From Hirsutella rhossiliensis (taxonomy: Eukaryota; Ascomycota; Sordariomycetes; Hypocreales; Ophiocordycipitaceae): a stretch of DNA of 64,000 bases. This document shows, one piece after another, positions 35,101-47,600 of the stretch. A model generated the notes under the pieces. The model saw only the letters and a list, made by a program, of their open reading frames with translations. It searched no databases and was not told the origin of the DNA. Made by a program: the position numbers and the translations under genes. The DNA is taken from assembly GCF_020360975.1 (NCBI RefSeq), contig NW_025408675.1:2852001-2916000 (forward strand), read 5' to 3'. Every line of letters begins with the position of its first letter. Position 1 is the stretch's first letter.

Positions 35101-36560
35101 TTATCTATAAGACTAATAAATATAGCTTCCTTTAAAAGTATAAAGCTTAGCTAGTTATTTATAGGAATTAATAGGAAAAAGAGGATCTTCTTATTAAGGT
35201 AACTACCTTAGTAAGGATATCTTCTTAGACCCTTATAGTTATAATAGTAAAATTTAACCTCGAACTTAATTAAATAGATACTATTAAAGCCTTTATTAAC
35301 TACTTACTTAAGGAAGAAAATATAATCTATATATACCTTTTACTAAGCTTTTAATAACTAAGAAAGGTTCTATAGCTTAGGAAAGCTCTATATAGACTAT
35401 AAAGATTACCCCTTCTTTAGTAATAGTATTTAATAGGTTCCCTTAAAGCCCTAGGCTTTAAGAAAGTCCCTTAAGAACTATATATAATATAAAAGGGTAA
35501 AATTATAGTCTTTTTTTACGTCGATAATATTATCTAAGCCTACTTAAAAGAGGAAGAAGTAACTACTAAGGAGGCTATATAAGGCCTATAATAAAGGTAT
35601 AAGATAACTAAGCTAAGGGAGCTAAAGTAGTTCTTAAGGATTTAAATCCTTTAAAATAGGTCCTAATAAGCTATCTAGCTTACCTAAGATACTTATATTA
35701 ATATAAGAAGCTTCCCTCTATGCCTATATTATATAAAGAGCTTTTACTTAATCCGTTCTTTTAAGCTAGGGAGTAAGAGAAATACTTATACTAATAGAAG
35801 GTAGCCTCCTTACTTTATTTAGCTATTTTTACTAGGCTAGATATCTCTTTTATAGTCTCTTAGCTAGCTAGGTATAACTAGAATCCTAGCCTTAGGTACT
35901 AAGAAGTAGTAGACTAAGCTATACTTTATCTCTATTTAATAAGATTATATAGTCTACGCTTAAGAGGGTAGGGAAGGAAACTAGCTACTAAAATCTTCCT
36001 TTATTTAAGCGATTCGTCCTTTATAGATAACTCCTTAAATAAAAAGAGCTTATAAGGAAATATTATATTCCTTTTTAAAGGAACTATTACTTAAAGAGCT
36101 TTAAAGTAAGCTACCGTTATAACTTTAAGTATAAAGGTAGAGCTACTAGCTCTTTTAAAAGCTTTAAAGGAAGCTATTTTCCTTAGCTAGCTATTAATAT
36201 CTTTATAACTATAAATTCCGACCTTATTATCTATAAAATATAATAATATATAGACTATATAAATTCTAATAGAAAACGTAAAGCTATCGACCTAGCTATA
36301 GTATATTAATATCTACTAGTATTAGTTACGCTAAGATATCTAAAGGGGACTTATTTCTATCTATTAGGTTTTAATAGTATCGATAAAAGTAAACGGTCTT
36401 ATAAAGCCCTTACTAAAGTAAAAGCTAGCTATCTTTTTATAGTAAATAAGGCTAAAAGACGTTTATAAGAAGCTATCCTTAGAGGCCCGCCTTAAGAGTC
36501 TATAAGTAGAGCTAATAGCCTATATAAGAAGGTAATATCTATAGCTAAAGAAGAAGAAGA
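32161..36560 (+). pseudogene. Copia family A gag-pol, 5' LTR missing
   Basis: From about 32210 the plus strand gives a poorly defined gag/protease part. Integrase starts near 33010 with SLLQYIRLSYLGP, and continues with VDQTNIFKDQESF near 33215-33255, the catalytic core, ending in a long acidic hinge (about 34030-34160). Reverse transcriptase begins near 35050 with KYKARLVI at about 35135, the active-site segment FFYVDNII at about 35510-35535 (YVDD changed to YVDN), and then RNase H to about 36500. IN before RT identifies Copia. A Phe/Tyr/Leu/Ser-rich low-complexity stretch (34690-34860) lies in the hinge between integrase and RT. No LTR is visible on the left, where the LINE ends. Confidence 0.75.
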
Positions 36561-36816
36561 GGTTTTCCCTTTAAAGGGCCCCCTATTTTAATTAGGTTTC
36601 TCCCTTTTAAGAAGGCCTCCTTTCTTATAGGGCTTTCCCTTTTTTAGGCCCCTATTCCTTAAGTAGGTCTAAAAGAGCCTAGGGACCTAAAAGGGCCCTT
36701 ACTTTCCTTAAGTAAAGGGATAAGTATAAAGCTAAGAACCTCCTTTATATACTTACTAGCCTAAAGCTATATTAGCTATGCCCTTACTATAAGGGTAGGC
36801 TATAGCTAAGGGGGTA
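36561..36816 (+). other. Copia A 3' untranslated region with polypurine tract
   Basis: The stretch from the end of the RNase H frame to the LTR is shared (reversed) with 4584-4840. It ends in AAGGGGG (36808-36814), two bases before the LTR, the usual position of the plus-strand priming site. Confidence 0.6.
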
Positions 36817-37293
36817 TATCGTAAAGTATAGCTTAATTTCGTAGTTCTTAGAGATATCCTATAGTAAGAGGAACTAAGGAAGCTAAAAAGTAAGTTTAAA
36901 AGAAGGAGCTAAAAGGAAGTATAGAGAGGAGGGTAGGGGTATAAGGGGAAGTAAAAGTAGTAATAGCTTTTTATAGAGGTAGTAAGAAATAAGACGGATA
37001 AGCTAGTAATAGCTAGAAAGGAGGGGAAAAACTAGTAAAAAGCTTAGTAGTTAAGAGGATATTAATAGCTTCTTTAAGTAGGATCTTCTTTATTAATTAA
37101 GATATTAGATAGGTATAAAGAGGGGCGTTAAATAAAAGAAAGAAGGATAATTAAGGTAATATAATAATTACTTTCTTACTTTAATTACTACCCTTATAAG
37201 AATTAAATATCTCTACCTTACTTATTTAACCCCTTACTTTTACTTTTACCTTTATATATTTTATATATACTTCTTATATCTTTCTTTATAAGA
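36817..37293 (+). repeat. Copia A 3' LTR
   Basis: This 477-bp block matches the solo LTR 11086-11546 and the reverse of 4107-4583. It begins TATCGTAAAG and ends TATAAGA. It is more heavily RIP-mutated than the solo copy (CG at its start in the solo is TA here in places). Confidence 0.8.
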
Positions 37294-39053
37294 ATTATAG
37301 CCTTAGATATTAATATTAAGGTAATTAATCTTTATATTAATAATTCTATTATTATAGTTAAAAGCTTCTCCTTTAATATTTATAAGTTTATATAGACCTT
37401 TCTTATATTTCTATATAAGTTAGTAATAATTAATAACTTTAAGTAAAATATAATTACTTATTATACTATAATTTAAAAGTATATATATATAATATCCTAT
37501 AATTTAAATATCTAATACTATTTAATTACTATAGCTTAATATTACTATATATAAGGTCCTTAGATCTTATTATATTATATTAGTTTATAGCCCTTTTATA
37601 GATAGTATACCTTATTTTTTACTTAGTCTTTATTTATTTTATTTAGGTATTCTTTTCTAATTTATTATTAATATTATTTCTTTATATTTTCTTATATAGT
37701 ATTATATTAAGGCTTAAAAGACTAACTTCTTTTAGCTAATTAAAGATTTCTTATTTCTTAACGCTATATTATTTATATTATACTACTTTATAGTTAATTA
37801 TATACTATACTTTATAATTTTATTTATTTTATATTAAAGGTTAAGTTTTTATTTAGTATCTTTTTATCTTTTATATAGTATTTCTATATCGATTTTACCT
37901 TAGTTAAATATAACTTATAGCCTTTATATATATTACTAATAATATTTTAGTATACTATTATATTATTTATACTATACTTATACTTTTTTATATTTATAAG
38001 TTCTATAGTTTAAGTATATATATTCGTTATATTCTTCTTTATTATATTTAACTTATTATATAAGTCTTTAAAATATTAGTAGTTTAAGTACCTTAAAGTA
38101 AGTAGCGCTATACTATTCCTTTATTTTAGTATATTTATAGATTTTAAAAATCTCTAAAAGATATCTTATTAATAAACTATAATTATCGCGGTATTTAAGT
38201 AGCGTATTATAATTAGGTTTTAATAATATAACTTAGTTATTTAAGTAGTATTAATCGACTTTTTAATAGTTTAGTTTTATACTTAGGTAGGGTTTTAAAA
38301 GTATTTATCCTTAAAACCTAACTAAGAAAGCGTTATATTATACTTTTATTTAAAAGTATATTATATAATCTAAGTAAACGTATAATATCTATAGAATATA
38401 TTTATAGTACTTATAAGTAAGTAGTATTTATAGATTATCTTTAAATTCTCTTTATAGTTACTATTCTTATTATAGAGCTTTAAAGGTATTAACTATAGTA
38501 ATAGCTATAGTATAGTCTTTTTTACGTAGTATAAGTTAATATTAAATTAGTATAGCTTATTAGTTTTCTATAAGAATTTAAGGTATTTACTAAGTTTTAA
38601 TTTTTTATATTTCTTTAAATTCTTTAAAGTATAAAGCGTATTCTTTAATTATAGAATTTTCTTTTAATAGTAAGGGTAGGAGTATAAGTTTATTTTTATC
38701 TTTTATTTCTCTAGGTATTTCTTATTTTTTAGAGCTTATATCGTCGATACTTTATTATCCCTTTTTAAGTTATTATCTAAGATTTATAAGTATAAGAGCT
38801 ATATCTTTATATTTTTTATTATATTATTAGTAGACTACTTATCGCTCTTATTAATCTTTATTTTATATATCTTCCTAGAATTATTTACCGTTCTTTTTAA
38901 TTTAGTTTTAAGAGACTCTTTTAAGATAAGGGTATTTTAGTTATATAAATTTAACTTATTTCTATATTTTAGGATCCCTCTATTATATTATTATAAGGGT
39001 TTTCCTTAGTAGTTTTAGGAACTATTTAATACTATTTTTATTGCTTAGGTATA
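37294..39053 (-). pseudogene. Gypsy family 2 gag/protease-region relic, left part
   Basis: The reverse complement is colinear with about 53390-55200 of the complete Gypsy 2 element (for example 38740-38960 against 53510-53830). It is much more AT-rich than that copy and so more strongly mutated or older. It is cut on the left by the Copia A 3' LTR and split on the right by the solo Copia B LTR. Confidence 0.75.
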
Positions 39054-39621
39054 TAAGGAGCGGTGTTTTCCTACTATATATAAAGCAGCTATAATATACT
39101 CTCCCAATTATATAAGCCAATAAGTAGTATATTAATTATAGATAAAATCCTATCCTATAGAGCAAGAATCGCTCGTTATTTTATATGTTATTATACATTA
39201 AACAGGTTGCCGGTTATCGTATAATCGGGAATCGAAGGAATAGAGCTAGCTTAGAATACTAGCTAAGACCTCTTAAGAACACCGGCACGACCAACCTCCT
39301 TTAAACACGAATATCAGCGGAACCAAGACACTTCTAGCTATACTCGAGACATTACTAAATACCTTAGTCTCAGGGCTATACGGCAGCCTAAATCTAGTCC
39401 CGAAAGGTTCTTCCGTTTAGCTATAATTATCTATATAAGGCAGTATGTCCGCTAGTAGATAGAGATAGAATTATTAACTTTAACACCTCTTCTATATACT
39501 AATATACTACTAATAAATTCCGTTGAAAATCCTACCTTATACTCCTTCTTCCCTTCTATTATATAGTCTTACGTAATTCCTTAATTTCCTAAAATTCCGC
39601 TTTTACTTATATACCTTAAGA
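39054..39621 (+). repeat. Solo Copia B LTR with TSD GTATA
   Basis: The 568-bp LTR is flanked by GTATA at 39049-39053 and GTATA at 39622-39626. Joining the flanks recreates the Gypsy 2 sequence found at about 53360-53385 of the complete element, which also carries GTATA at that point. This fixes both the LTR boundaries and the order of events: Gypsy 2 first, Copia B second, then LTR-LTR recombination leaving a solo. Confidence 0.9.
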
Positions 39622-40704
39622 GTATACTATATACTTATCGTTATAGTATATAGTTTAACTAAGGAGTTTATTCTTTAGTTCCTATCTATTAATAGCGTTT
39701 AAGTATTTCCTACTTTTTAAGGCTAAGGCTTAATAGACTTTCTTCTTTTTATAAGGTTATTTATATTCCTTAAAGTAATATCTTAGTTTCCTATAGTTAA
39801 AATAATTTCTTTTACCTTTCTATATTATATCTAGGTATATTTTACCTAGGTTAGTTATATAAGTATAAGTAATAGGAGTTTCGCGCTTTTTTCTATAGTT
39901 AGCGTATTAGTTAAAGTTATTTTTATAAGAAGTATTTTAGTTTCCTCTTCCTTATTTCTTTTCTTAGTATTATATATACTATCTATCGTCGATTTATACT
40001 ATTATAGTAATATAGTCTAAGAGGTTATTAAGTCGATTTTCCTTATAAAGCTTATCCTTAACTTCTTTTTTAAGCCTATTATAAAATCGTAATATAAGGG
40101 GTTCGTTATCCTAATTAAGCTTTAAGGTAACTTAATAGAACTTTATAGTATAATTTAATACTAAGATTCTTTATTAAAGTTCTTAAAGTTTTTATTTAGC
40201 TTCTTATTCTTTATTAGTTATTTTAAATACCTTTATAATAGCTTCTTTAATATCCTTAGAAACTAGTAAAGACTTTATTTATCTTATTATCTTATTCCGC
40301 TAGTTAGTTATTAAGAAAGTCCCTTATAATAGGTCTAAACTAAGTAAGTACTGTTTTAGATAAATAATTTCCTATATAAAGTACCTTTTTAACTAGGTCT
40401 AAGAGTTTTATAGGGTAAAACTAATAGTAGGCCTTAAATTAAATAAGAAAGTCTTAAAGTATACTATAAGTATTATTAAATAGTCCTATCTATTTTAGTT
40501 TAACTACCTTTCTAAGGTCCTTAACTTATTTATTACCTTCTTTATTCCTAAGTAACTATACCTCTTATTAAAGGGTTATAATCTCGCGTATTATATCCTA
40601 AGGCGATATAGTAGCTTTAAAGTTAGTTAATCTAGCTTATTATATAGGTATATTAATAGTTACGATATTACTTAAAGTAACGCGGTATTATACTACTATA
40701 ATAT
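39622..40704 (-). pseudogene. Gypsy family 2 gag relic, right part
   Basis: It continues the minus-strand Gypsy 2 relic, colinear with about 52308-53385 of the complete element, including the segment matching the start of the internal region (40570-40704 against 52308-52445). The similarity stops before the 5' LTR, so the element is truncated at its 5' end. Confidence 0.75.
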
Positions 40705-41114
40705 TTATCCTTAAGTAAATGCCGCCTCTTTTAGTAGGTAACCCTACTATATCCTACGGCGTTTACTTACTGCCCCGCTTTACGAATTTAGGTATTAACT
40801 CTTAGTATAGTCTACCGCCTACCTAATTAAATATAGCGCTATAACTAGTATCTTTATAGCGCCTACTATAACGACTAATATAGTGCCGAGTCCTAAAAAA
40901 TCTACTACCCGCCTTATCCCTAGTACTTTCCTTAGGTCGGTCCTAGGTTATAGGGAAATATTAGATAGTATATAATAGTAGATAATAGACCTTAAAGTTC
41001 GATATAAGCTAAAAGATAAGTAAAATAATACGCGTTTTTATAATATAATAGCTACCTATTATTTAATAGTTAGGCTAGGTATAAAAACTAAAATCACGTC
41101 CTTAAGCTATATAG

Positions 41115-41220
41115 TTACCGCCTTTTAAAAGTAGCATACTATCCTATAAATATAGTAGGTAGTAGTAGAAGCGATACGAATTATACTTAGTAAGTAGTAA
41201 CGGCTCTTAAAAGGCGGTAG
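41115..41220. mobile_element. Candidate MITE (106 bp) with 17-bp terminal inverted repeats
   Basis: TTACCGCCTTTTAAAAG at 41115-41131 is the inverse of CTCTTAAAAGGCGGTAG at 41204-41220, 15 of 17 positions pairing. No coding capacity. I could not establish a target duplication, so it may simply be a hairpin made of the local TACCGCCT motif. Confidence 0.4.
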
Positions 41221-41317
41221 CGGGAAGGCTATAATATATTAAGAAGGCGGTAATTAGCTCTAGTTACCGCCTACTATATTAGTTAGAGTACGTCTCCTTA
41301 CCGCCTACTTAAATTAA

Positions 41318-41374
41318 TACCGCCTACCCTATTTAATACCGCCTACCCTATTTAATACCGCCTACCCTATTTAA
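41318..41374 (+). repeat. 19-bp tandem repeat, 3 perfect units
   Basis: TACCGCCTACCCTATTTAA is repeated at 41318-41336, 41337-41355 and 41356-41374 without a mismatch, unusual in DNA where RIP mutates most repeats apart. It contains no remaining CA or TG that RIP could use. Confidence 0.9.
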
Positions 41375-41400
41375 TACGTCTTAGTTCCCCCTTAGCCTTA

Positions 41401-42954
41401 GAGGCGCTTAATTAGCCTATATCTTATCTAGAACGGGTAAGGCAACCCCTTATAGGTTATATAAAGAGCCTTAAGGAACGAAGACTAAAGATTAGAGAGA
41501 TAAATAAGATAAAGATAGAAGGCGAGAGAAAAGAATATAAGTAAGCGGTAGCGCTAAGAACTAAAGTATATAAGAAGGTAGGCAAAGAAATCGGCTATTT
41601 AAGTACTATCCTATAATAAGGAAGAGGTAGAAAAAGTAAGAAGGTAAGTAATACGATAATAATAGTTATAGGGTAAGAGAGAGGAAGGGAGTATAAGAGA
41701 GGCGCTAAGGTATAAATAGAAGATAAAAGTATAAGCGTCTACCTTAGCTACCGATTAAGTAGTTAAGAAAATAACTATAGTATAGCTACTTATAATATTT
41801 CTATAGAGTTCTAGTATAAATTCGGGGCTATAGAACTTAAGTATAAGTATAATATCCTAAAAACGCTTATAATATAAGTAGGCTAAGTAAGGCTAAACGA
41901 TAAAGCTAGCGTATAGTTCTTATAGTAGATAAGGCCGATCCTATAAAGGTATAAAGTAGTATATTAAAAGGTATTAAGGGCGCGCTATAAGAGCTATAGC
42001 GGACTTATAAAGGATATTTTATAGAGCTTAATATTATACCTATATATAAAGAGGCCGTTTATACTTATAGTTATATTGTTATTTTATAATAAAAAAGAAT
42101 ATAAAATTAAGGCGAGGTAGGAAATATAAGATATAATAGTAAAGATAAAGTAAGTAGGTAGAAATATAAGTATATAGTAAATATAAAGGTAAGATTAGTA
42201 AAGTATAAAAAGGAAGGTCTACTAGGTATATAAAGAGATAGTAGGGGTAAGGAGGTATAGCTAATACCTAGCGGTCGCGTACTATAGTAAGTAATATTAA
42301 AAGGAGGACTAAAAGGTATATAAGAAGGGATATAAGCTAAAGGTAAGCTAGGAAGCTAGGGAGAGGAAGTAAGTAACGCTATAGAGGTAGCCTTATAGCT
42401 AGCCTTATATAGTCGCTAACTACTATAACGGCCTTTATAGAAACTACCGCCGACTTTAAGAGATAGAATACTAACTAAGGTCGACGATAGGCCTATAAGA
42501 CCGCCTCTCTACCTATTTAAATAAAGAGTTTAATAGTAGTAGTATCGCTATAACCCTTATCCCTATCGCTTATATAACTAAGGAACGGTATATAAGATTT
42601 TATAGTAGAAAACTATATCCTTAATATAAAGTAATAACTAATAAGCGAGAAGTAGAGTTAGCTTTTATAATAAAGACGCTATTTACTAAGGTATAACTAT
42701 AGCCCCCTTATCGCTATTAAATATAGCTAAGAGGTATAGCGGTAAGCTAGTAAGGAGAAAGAAAGGAAAGGGAGGGAAGGGAAAGAAAAGAGATAAGGTA
42801 TAATACTTAGGATATAAATAAGATAATAAAGAACGTCTAAAAGTAAGTACTTTATAAGAAATAGGTTTATTAACTAAAGCTATTCTTTTAATAAAAGGAT
42901 AAATATTATAATATATAAATTAATAGTAATTTTATAGTAATAAGTTATATTAAG
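41401..42954 (+). pseudogene. Unidentified RIP-degraded reading frame
   Basis: On the plus strand a Lys/Arg/Gln-rich frame can be followed with RIP stops suppressed, best between 42500 and 42870 (for example RYIRFYSRKLYPQYKVI, then KREVELAFIIKTLF). I know no family for it. It is interrupted at 42955-42959 by the target duplication of the Gypsy 1 insertion, so any continuation would resume at 50753. Confidence 0.4.
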
Positions 42955-42959
42955 AATAG
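42955..42959. repeat. Left target-site duplication AATAG of Gypsy 1 element
   Basis: AATAG directly left of the LTR start at 42960 equals 50748-50752 directly right of the outermost LTR. Five bases is the usual size for Gypsy integrase. Confidence 0.9.
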
Positions 42960-43145
42960 TATTATAGAGTAAGTAAAGGTATATATATAGGTACTATTTA
43001 TAAGATAATATTAATAAGCTATATAAAGCTCTTCTATACGCGGCTAGCCTATATATATATATATAGGATCCGGCCCTTTATATATAATTATATAGCTTAG
43101 GCTATAGCCTAAGCCTATAACTTATAATAGTTAAAGACTCTTATA
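42960..43145 (-). repeat. Gypsy 1 3' LTR
   Basis: 186 bp, reading on plus TATTATAGAG...GACTCTTATA, i.e. RIP-altered TG...CA ends. It matches the LTRs at 49727-49912 and 50562-50747. Confidence 0.9.
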
Positions 43146-43447
43146 TAATGCCCTCCCTTAAGCGCGGCGCGGCGCTGCTTTATTAATAGCTTCTATACTA
43201 TTAAGCTTATACTACTAGCTCTACCTTACCCTTTCCTATTAATTATACTAGCCCTATTAGCCTTATTATCCTTATACTTATTAGCTTAGGTAGCTAGAAC
43301 CTAGCTTTATACTTATTAGCTAGCTAGCTATTTAAATAAGGGCATAGCTTATTATATACGCCCTAAGGTAGCTAGCGGCCGGCCTAGACCTACGTAAGCC
43401 TTAGGTTGCCCGTCCCCTTAGCCTTAAGCAGCCTCCTCTACTAAGGG

Positions 43448-43456
43448 GTATATAAG
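43448..43456 (+). promoter_or_regulatory. Candidate TATA box of the antisense ORF
   Basis: GTATATAAG lies about 255 bases upstream of the presumed start at 43711, followed by GTATTTACCCC. Position and neighbouring motif match those of the other Gypsy 1 copy (26975-26984, minus strand). Confidence 0.4.
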
Positions 43457-43710
43457 GTAGTATTTACCCCTTCCTCCTTCCCTTCCTTCTCTTTCTTCTT
43501 TAACTATAATAGTAGTAGTAATAAGTAAGTTCTACTTTACTTAAGGCATTAGTTTATTCCTAGCTATATAGGCCGCTCTATTAATATATACTTATAGTAA
43601 TAGCTATAGTAGTAATAATAGCCTTAATAATAATAATAACTTTAACTAGTAAGTTCCTTACTTTATAGAGTAGGAGGCTATAATCTATAATACTAACTTT
43701 TATAATAAAT

Positions 43711-44603
43711 ATATTTACCTCCCCTTTCTTTACCTCCTCTTTCTTAGAGTATATAGAGTTATTTATTAACGCTATACTAAGTATAGCTAATAACGGCTCC
43801 GCTACTACCGCTGCTCTTACCCGCGCCCCTATAACTATGCTTACCGCCGCCGCCTTTACCTTTACTACGCTAGCCGCCCTTATATCGCCCTTTTAAGTAA
43901 TAACGCTGTCCCCGCCGCTGCCTATAATACCTAGCCCCTCTACCCCTACCTCTACCTCTACTACCCCTATAAGTCTACTACTTAGTAAGCGTAGTAGCTA
44001 TTTTCCGCTAACTTTTTAAAGTATAAGCGCTAAGTATAGGCTAGAGCTACCCGCGCGGCCCCTTATATATAATATATATTATAGGAGCTCCCCTATACTA
44101 ACTAAGTTAGGCGCTACTATAACGGTAGTTATTATTAATATATACGTACTAGCCGCGCTTATAAGGCGGTGCCTTCTATCTTACTTACTATAGCGTTAGC
44201 TTAAAAGGCTAGCGTATATAAGTAAGTATAGGGGGCTACTAAGAAGCGCCTTACTATCGCCGCCGCCGCCTACTATAATCTCTATACCCTTAAGTACTAA
44301 GGCCTTATCCTTAAGTAAGTTCCTCTCTTTTAGCTCTTTTACTTTTACTACTAACTCTCTTAGTACTAAGGATACTACCTCTACCGCCCTATCGGCGGTC
44401 CCCTTAGCTATGCCCGCCGCCGCCCCGCCGCTACTACTAGCCGGGCCCCCCTTGCCCTTAGAGCCCTTATAGCCGCCGCTACCGCCGACTAGCTCGCGGG
44501 CTTAAAGGGCCGCTTAAGCGCCTTAAAGAGCGCCGCCGCTATTAATAAAGTAAAGAAGGATAATAAGGATAAGGATAATAATAATAATAAGGATAAGGAG
44601 TAG
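43711..44603 (+). pseudogene. Antisense accessory ORF of Gypsy 1 (copy in 43-50.7 kb)
   Basis: The element runs on the minus strand; this frame runs on plus, from ATA 43711 (former ATG likely) to TAG 44601-44603. The N-terminal part (TSPFFTSSFLEYI) is in one frame, and from about 43890 the matching sequence is in another, so one indel or frameshift is likely. The middle block PYI-stop-YIL and the block RTSRAYKAVPSILL align with SYI-stop-YTL and ASRAYKVTPLILT of the copy at 25789-26721. AAAYYNL also aligns, and the C-terminus is again charged (KKDNKDKDNNNNKDKE). Two diverged copies keeping the same architecture argue for a real gene of the element. It faces pol tail to tail. Function unknown. 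Confidence 0.7.
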
Positions 44604-47600
44604 GTTTAGGTAGTCTAAGGGCTCTACCTTAAAATAAACGCTATTTTTATCTCTACTTATATTATTATACTTACGTTATTATAACTACTTACTTTACTTT
44701 ACTTACTTTATAGTCCTAGCTTAAGCTACTATTAATAGTCCGCTAGTTTATTATTCTTATCTATTATCTTAAATAAGGCCTTAAACTTATCGAGGGCTAT
44801 AGCTCTTATAAACTTATATATAGGTTCCTATATAGGGTCGAGATACCCGCGCTACTTAATAAGGACCTCTTAGCGTTTCCCTTTACTAACCTTTTTCTAG
44901 CGCGCGGCCTATATCTCTTTAACCTTAAACTTATCCTCTCCCTCTACCTTAATTATAAGCGGTTAAGCGTCCGTTACTTCTTATTTAAGTAGTAGGTTTA
45001 AGGAAGCTTTATAAAGAAGGTCTATATTAATCTTATTATAAACCCCTATTAAGAGACTATCGAGCTCTATAACCTATAGGCTAATAACCCTCTATACTAT
45101 AAACTTTACGTATAGCTAGTTAAGCTTTTTCTTTAGTTATACCGACCTATAGTTATAAAGGTCTAGCTATACCTTATCTCTTACCGCGAACCTATCTACT
45201 AGGGCCCTAGTCTTATTAGTATACCGCTCTTAATCTTACGCCGCGGCGGCTATCGCGGATTAGTAATAATCTATAGTCTTCTATAGCTTTTATATAAACG
45301 TAGAGGCGCGGCCCTCTAATAACGAATTACTATACTACTCCGCTACTATATCTATAGTAAAGGGAACTAGTAAGGGTAGTTTAAAGCTATACGTTATAAA
45401 GAAAGGGGCTATCTTAATAAAGGTATATAGTTTACTATTTAATATAAGTTAAGCCGCGAGGAGCTATTAGTCTTAGTCTACTTAATTATAGGCTACGATA
45501 GCTTATAGGTAAGCCTATACCTTTTAGTTAACCCTCTTAGGCCCTCCGTTAGTCTATAAGTAATATACTATACTAAGTAGCTATATAATCTAAAGTAGCT
45601 AGTATAAGTACTACTAAAAGCGGCTAGTTTAATTTAATCCCTTATTACTTATAATAAAGGCTAGCTAGCTATATAAGCGGGCCTAGTATTATAGGAAGCG
45701 CTCTACGTAAGACTCTATATTTATAGATAGTATTAGCTTTAATACTATAGACTTACTAAGTCGGTCCTTAATTACCTATATATAGTAGTTGCCGCCCTTT
45801 ATAAGTAAGAGGTCCGTTATAAAGTCTATCTATATATATATATAGAACCGGTCGGGTACCGGAAGCTACTCAAGTAGCCCCTTAAGCTATGCCTTTTAGA
45901 TCTTCGTACGGCTATAGATATTATAGTTATAAAGGAAGCAACGAACGTATTACTATAAGAGGGGCTAGTAAAAGTCCCTTATAAGGCCTACTACTATACC
46001 CTATTTACCTAGGTAACCTATAATACTAGAGTTATAAATAAGTTAGACTAGCCTCCCTCGGAGCTCGTTTTATTCGTCTAGCTTTAGCGGTCCCTCCTTC
46101 TCTTTAGCTTCTATAATATATAGTACGCCCGGTACCTATAGTCTCCCCCGCTAGCGTAGATGCCCCTATAGGTCGATATAGTAATCGGCTACCTATACCT
46201 TTAGCTTTAGCTTTAGATCTAAGCGTTAAGCGCCGGACTTAATAGCGCGGTGCACGCCCTCGTAGGTATAGTTTAGAGCCGCTATCCTATCCTATAAGCG
46301 TTAAAGGGCCTTATCTTAGAATACTCTCGCTATACGCGCCCCCGGGCCGGTCTATCCCTCCTCGCTAGACTAAGGTAAGGGCGTAGGGGGAAGCTTATTC
46401 GCTAGCACCGCGTCTTCCTTTACTAAGGAAGCTCCTATATAAGTCTATAGTGCTTCTTATAGGATAAGCTATAGATCCTAGGCCTCAATATCCGCTCCCG
46501 TTAGCCGGTCTTAATCCCTCTAAGAAAGCGCGTCTAGGACCGCGGAGTCCTACTTAGGGCGGTACTTAATTAAGAAGTTAAAGCGTAAGAGATACTCCGC
46601 TTAGCGGGCTTACCGCTCTAAGAGGTACTAGCGAGTTATAAAGTACTCGAGGTTCTTATAGTTTATAAGAACCTTAAAGCTCTTATAGCTCTAGAGCTCT
46701 ACTTACTATTACTTAAGGTAGCTAATAAATACTAATATCTCTTTATTATAAATAGCGTAATTCTACTTTACTAAGGTTAGCTTATAGGAGTAGAACGCTA
46801 CTAGTTACTTCCGCCTATTTACCTTTTAAGAGAGCGTTCCTTTAAGTACCTAGCCGCTATAGTTTACTTTAACTAACGTAGACCGGTCGAAGTCCTATTA
46901 AAGTAGTACCGGGGCTTAAGAGAATAAGTCCTTAAGCGTATAGAACGCTCCTTCCTATACGGGCCCCTAGTAAAAGGCGGTCTACTTCCCGGTAATCTCG
47001 TTTAAGGGCATTATAATATAAGAGAAGCCCTTAATAAATATCCTATAATAGTTCGCGAACCTAAGGAAGCTCCGTATACCTATTTATATAGTTAGGGCAG
47101 CCTAGTCCTAAATCGCTTAGATCTTTATAGGGTCCGCTTATATACCTATACCTACGTAGATAATAAAGCTTAGGTACTTAACTCTCTTAACCCTAAATTT
47201 ATACTTATCTAGGTTAAGGTAGAGCCTATAAAGTTAGAGGCGCTCTAGGACCCTCTATACTTTCTATATATAGTCCTCGTAAGAGCCGCTTATATAGATA
47301 AGGATATTATCTATATATATAGAGGCGAACTTATCGAGGAAGTCCTAAAGTATATTATTAATATAATACTAGAAGGTAGCGGGCGCTCCTAAGAAGCTAA
47401 AGGGCGTTATAAGCTACTTAAATAAGCTATAGCGTATATAGAACGCTGTCTTCTACTCGTTACCCTCTAAGATCTATACTTTATAGAACGCCTATTTTAT
47501 ATCTAGCTTCGTAAACTACTTTACCTTTAAAAGGTTATAGAGCGTATCTAAGATTAAGGGTAAGGGGTAGCGGTCCGGCCTTATAATTACGTTTAGAGCC

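Larger units (their letters stand above)
40705..41400. other. Non-coding stretch rich in TACCGCCT/AGGCGGTA motifs
   Basis: No frame is readable. The 8-mer TACCGCCT recurs on the plus strand (near 40819, 41117, 41267, 41299 and three times at 41318-41374) and its complement AGGCGGTA at about 41212 and 41249. Such clustering is typical of subterminal repeats of a DNA transposon end, or of MITEs. Confidence 0.5.

Noticed and set aside
4107..37293. A single giant inverted-repeat element (4.1-5.9 kb versus 35.5-37.3 kb)
   Set aside because: The two arms are separate Copia A copies in opposite orientation; the interior consists of independent elements with their own boundaries.
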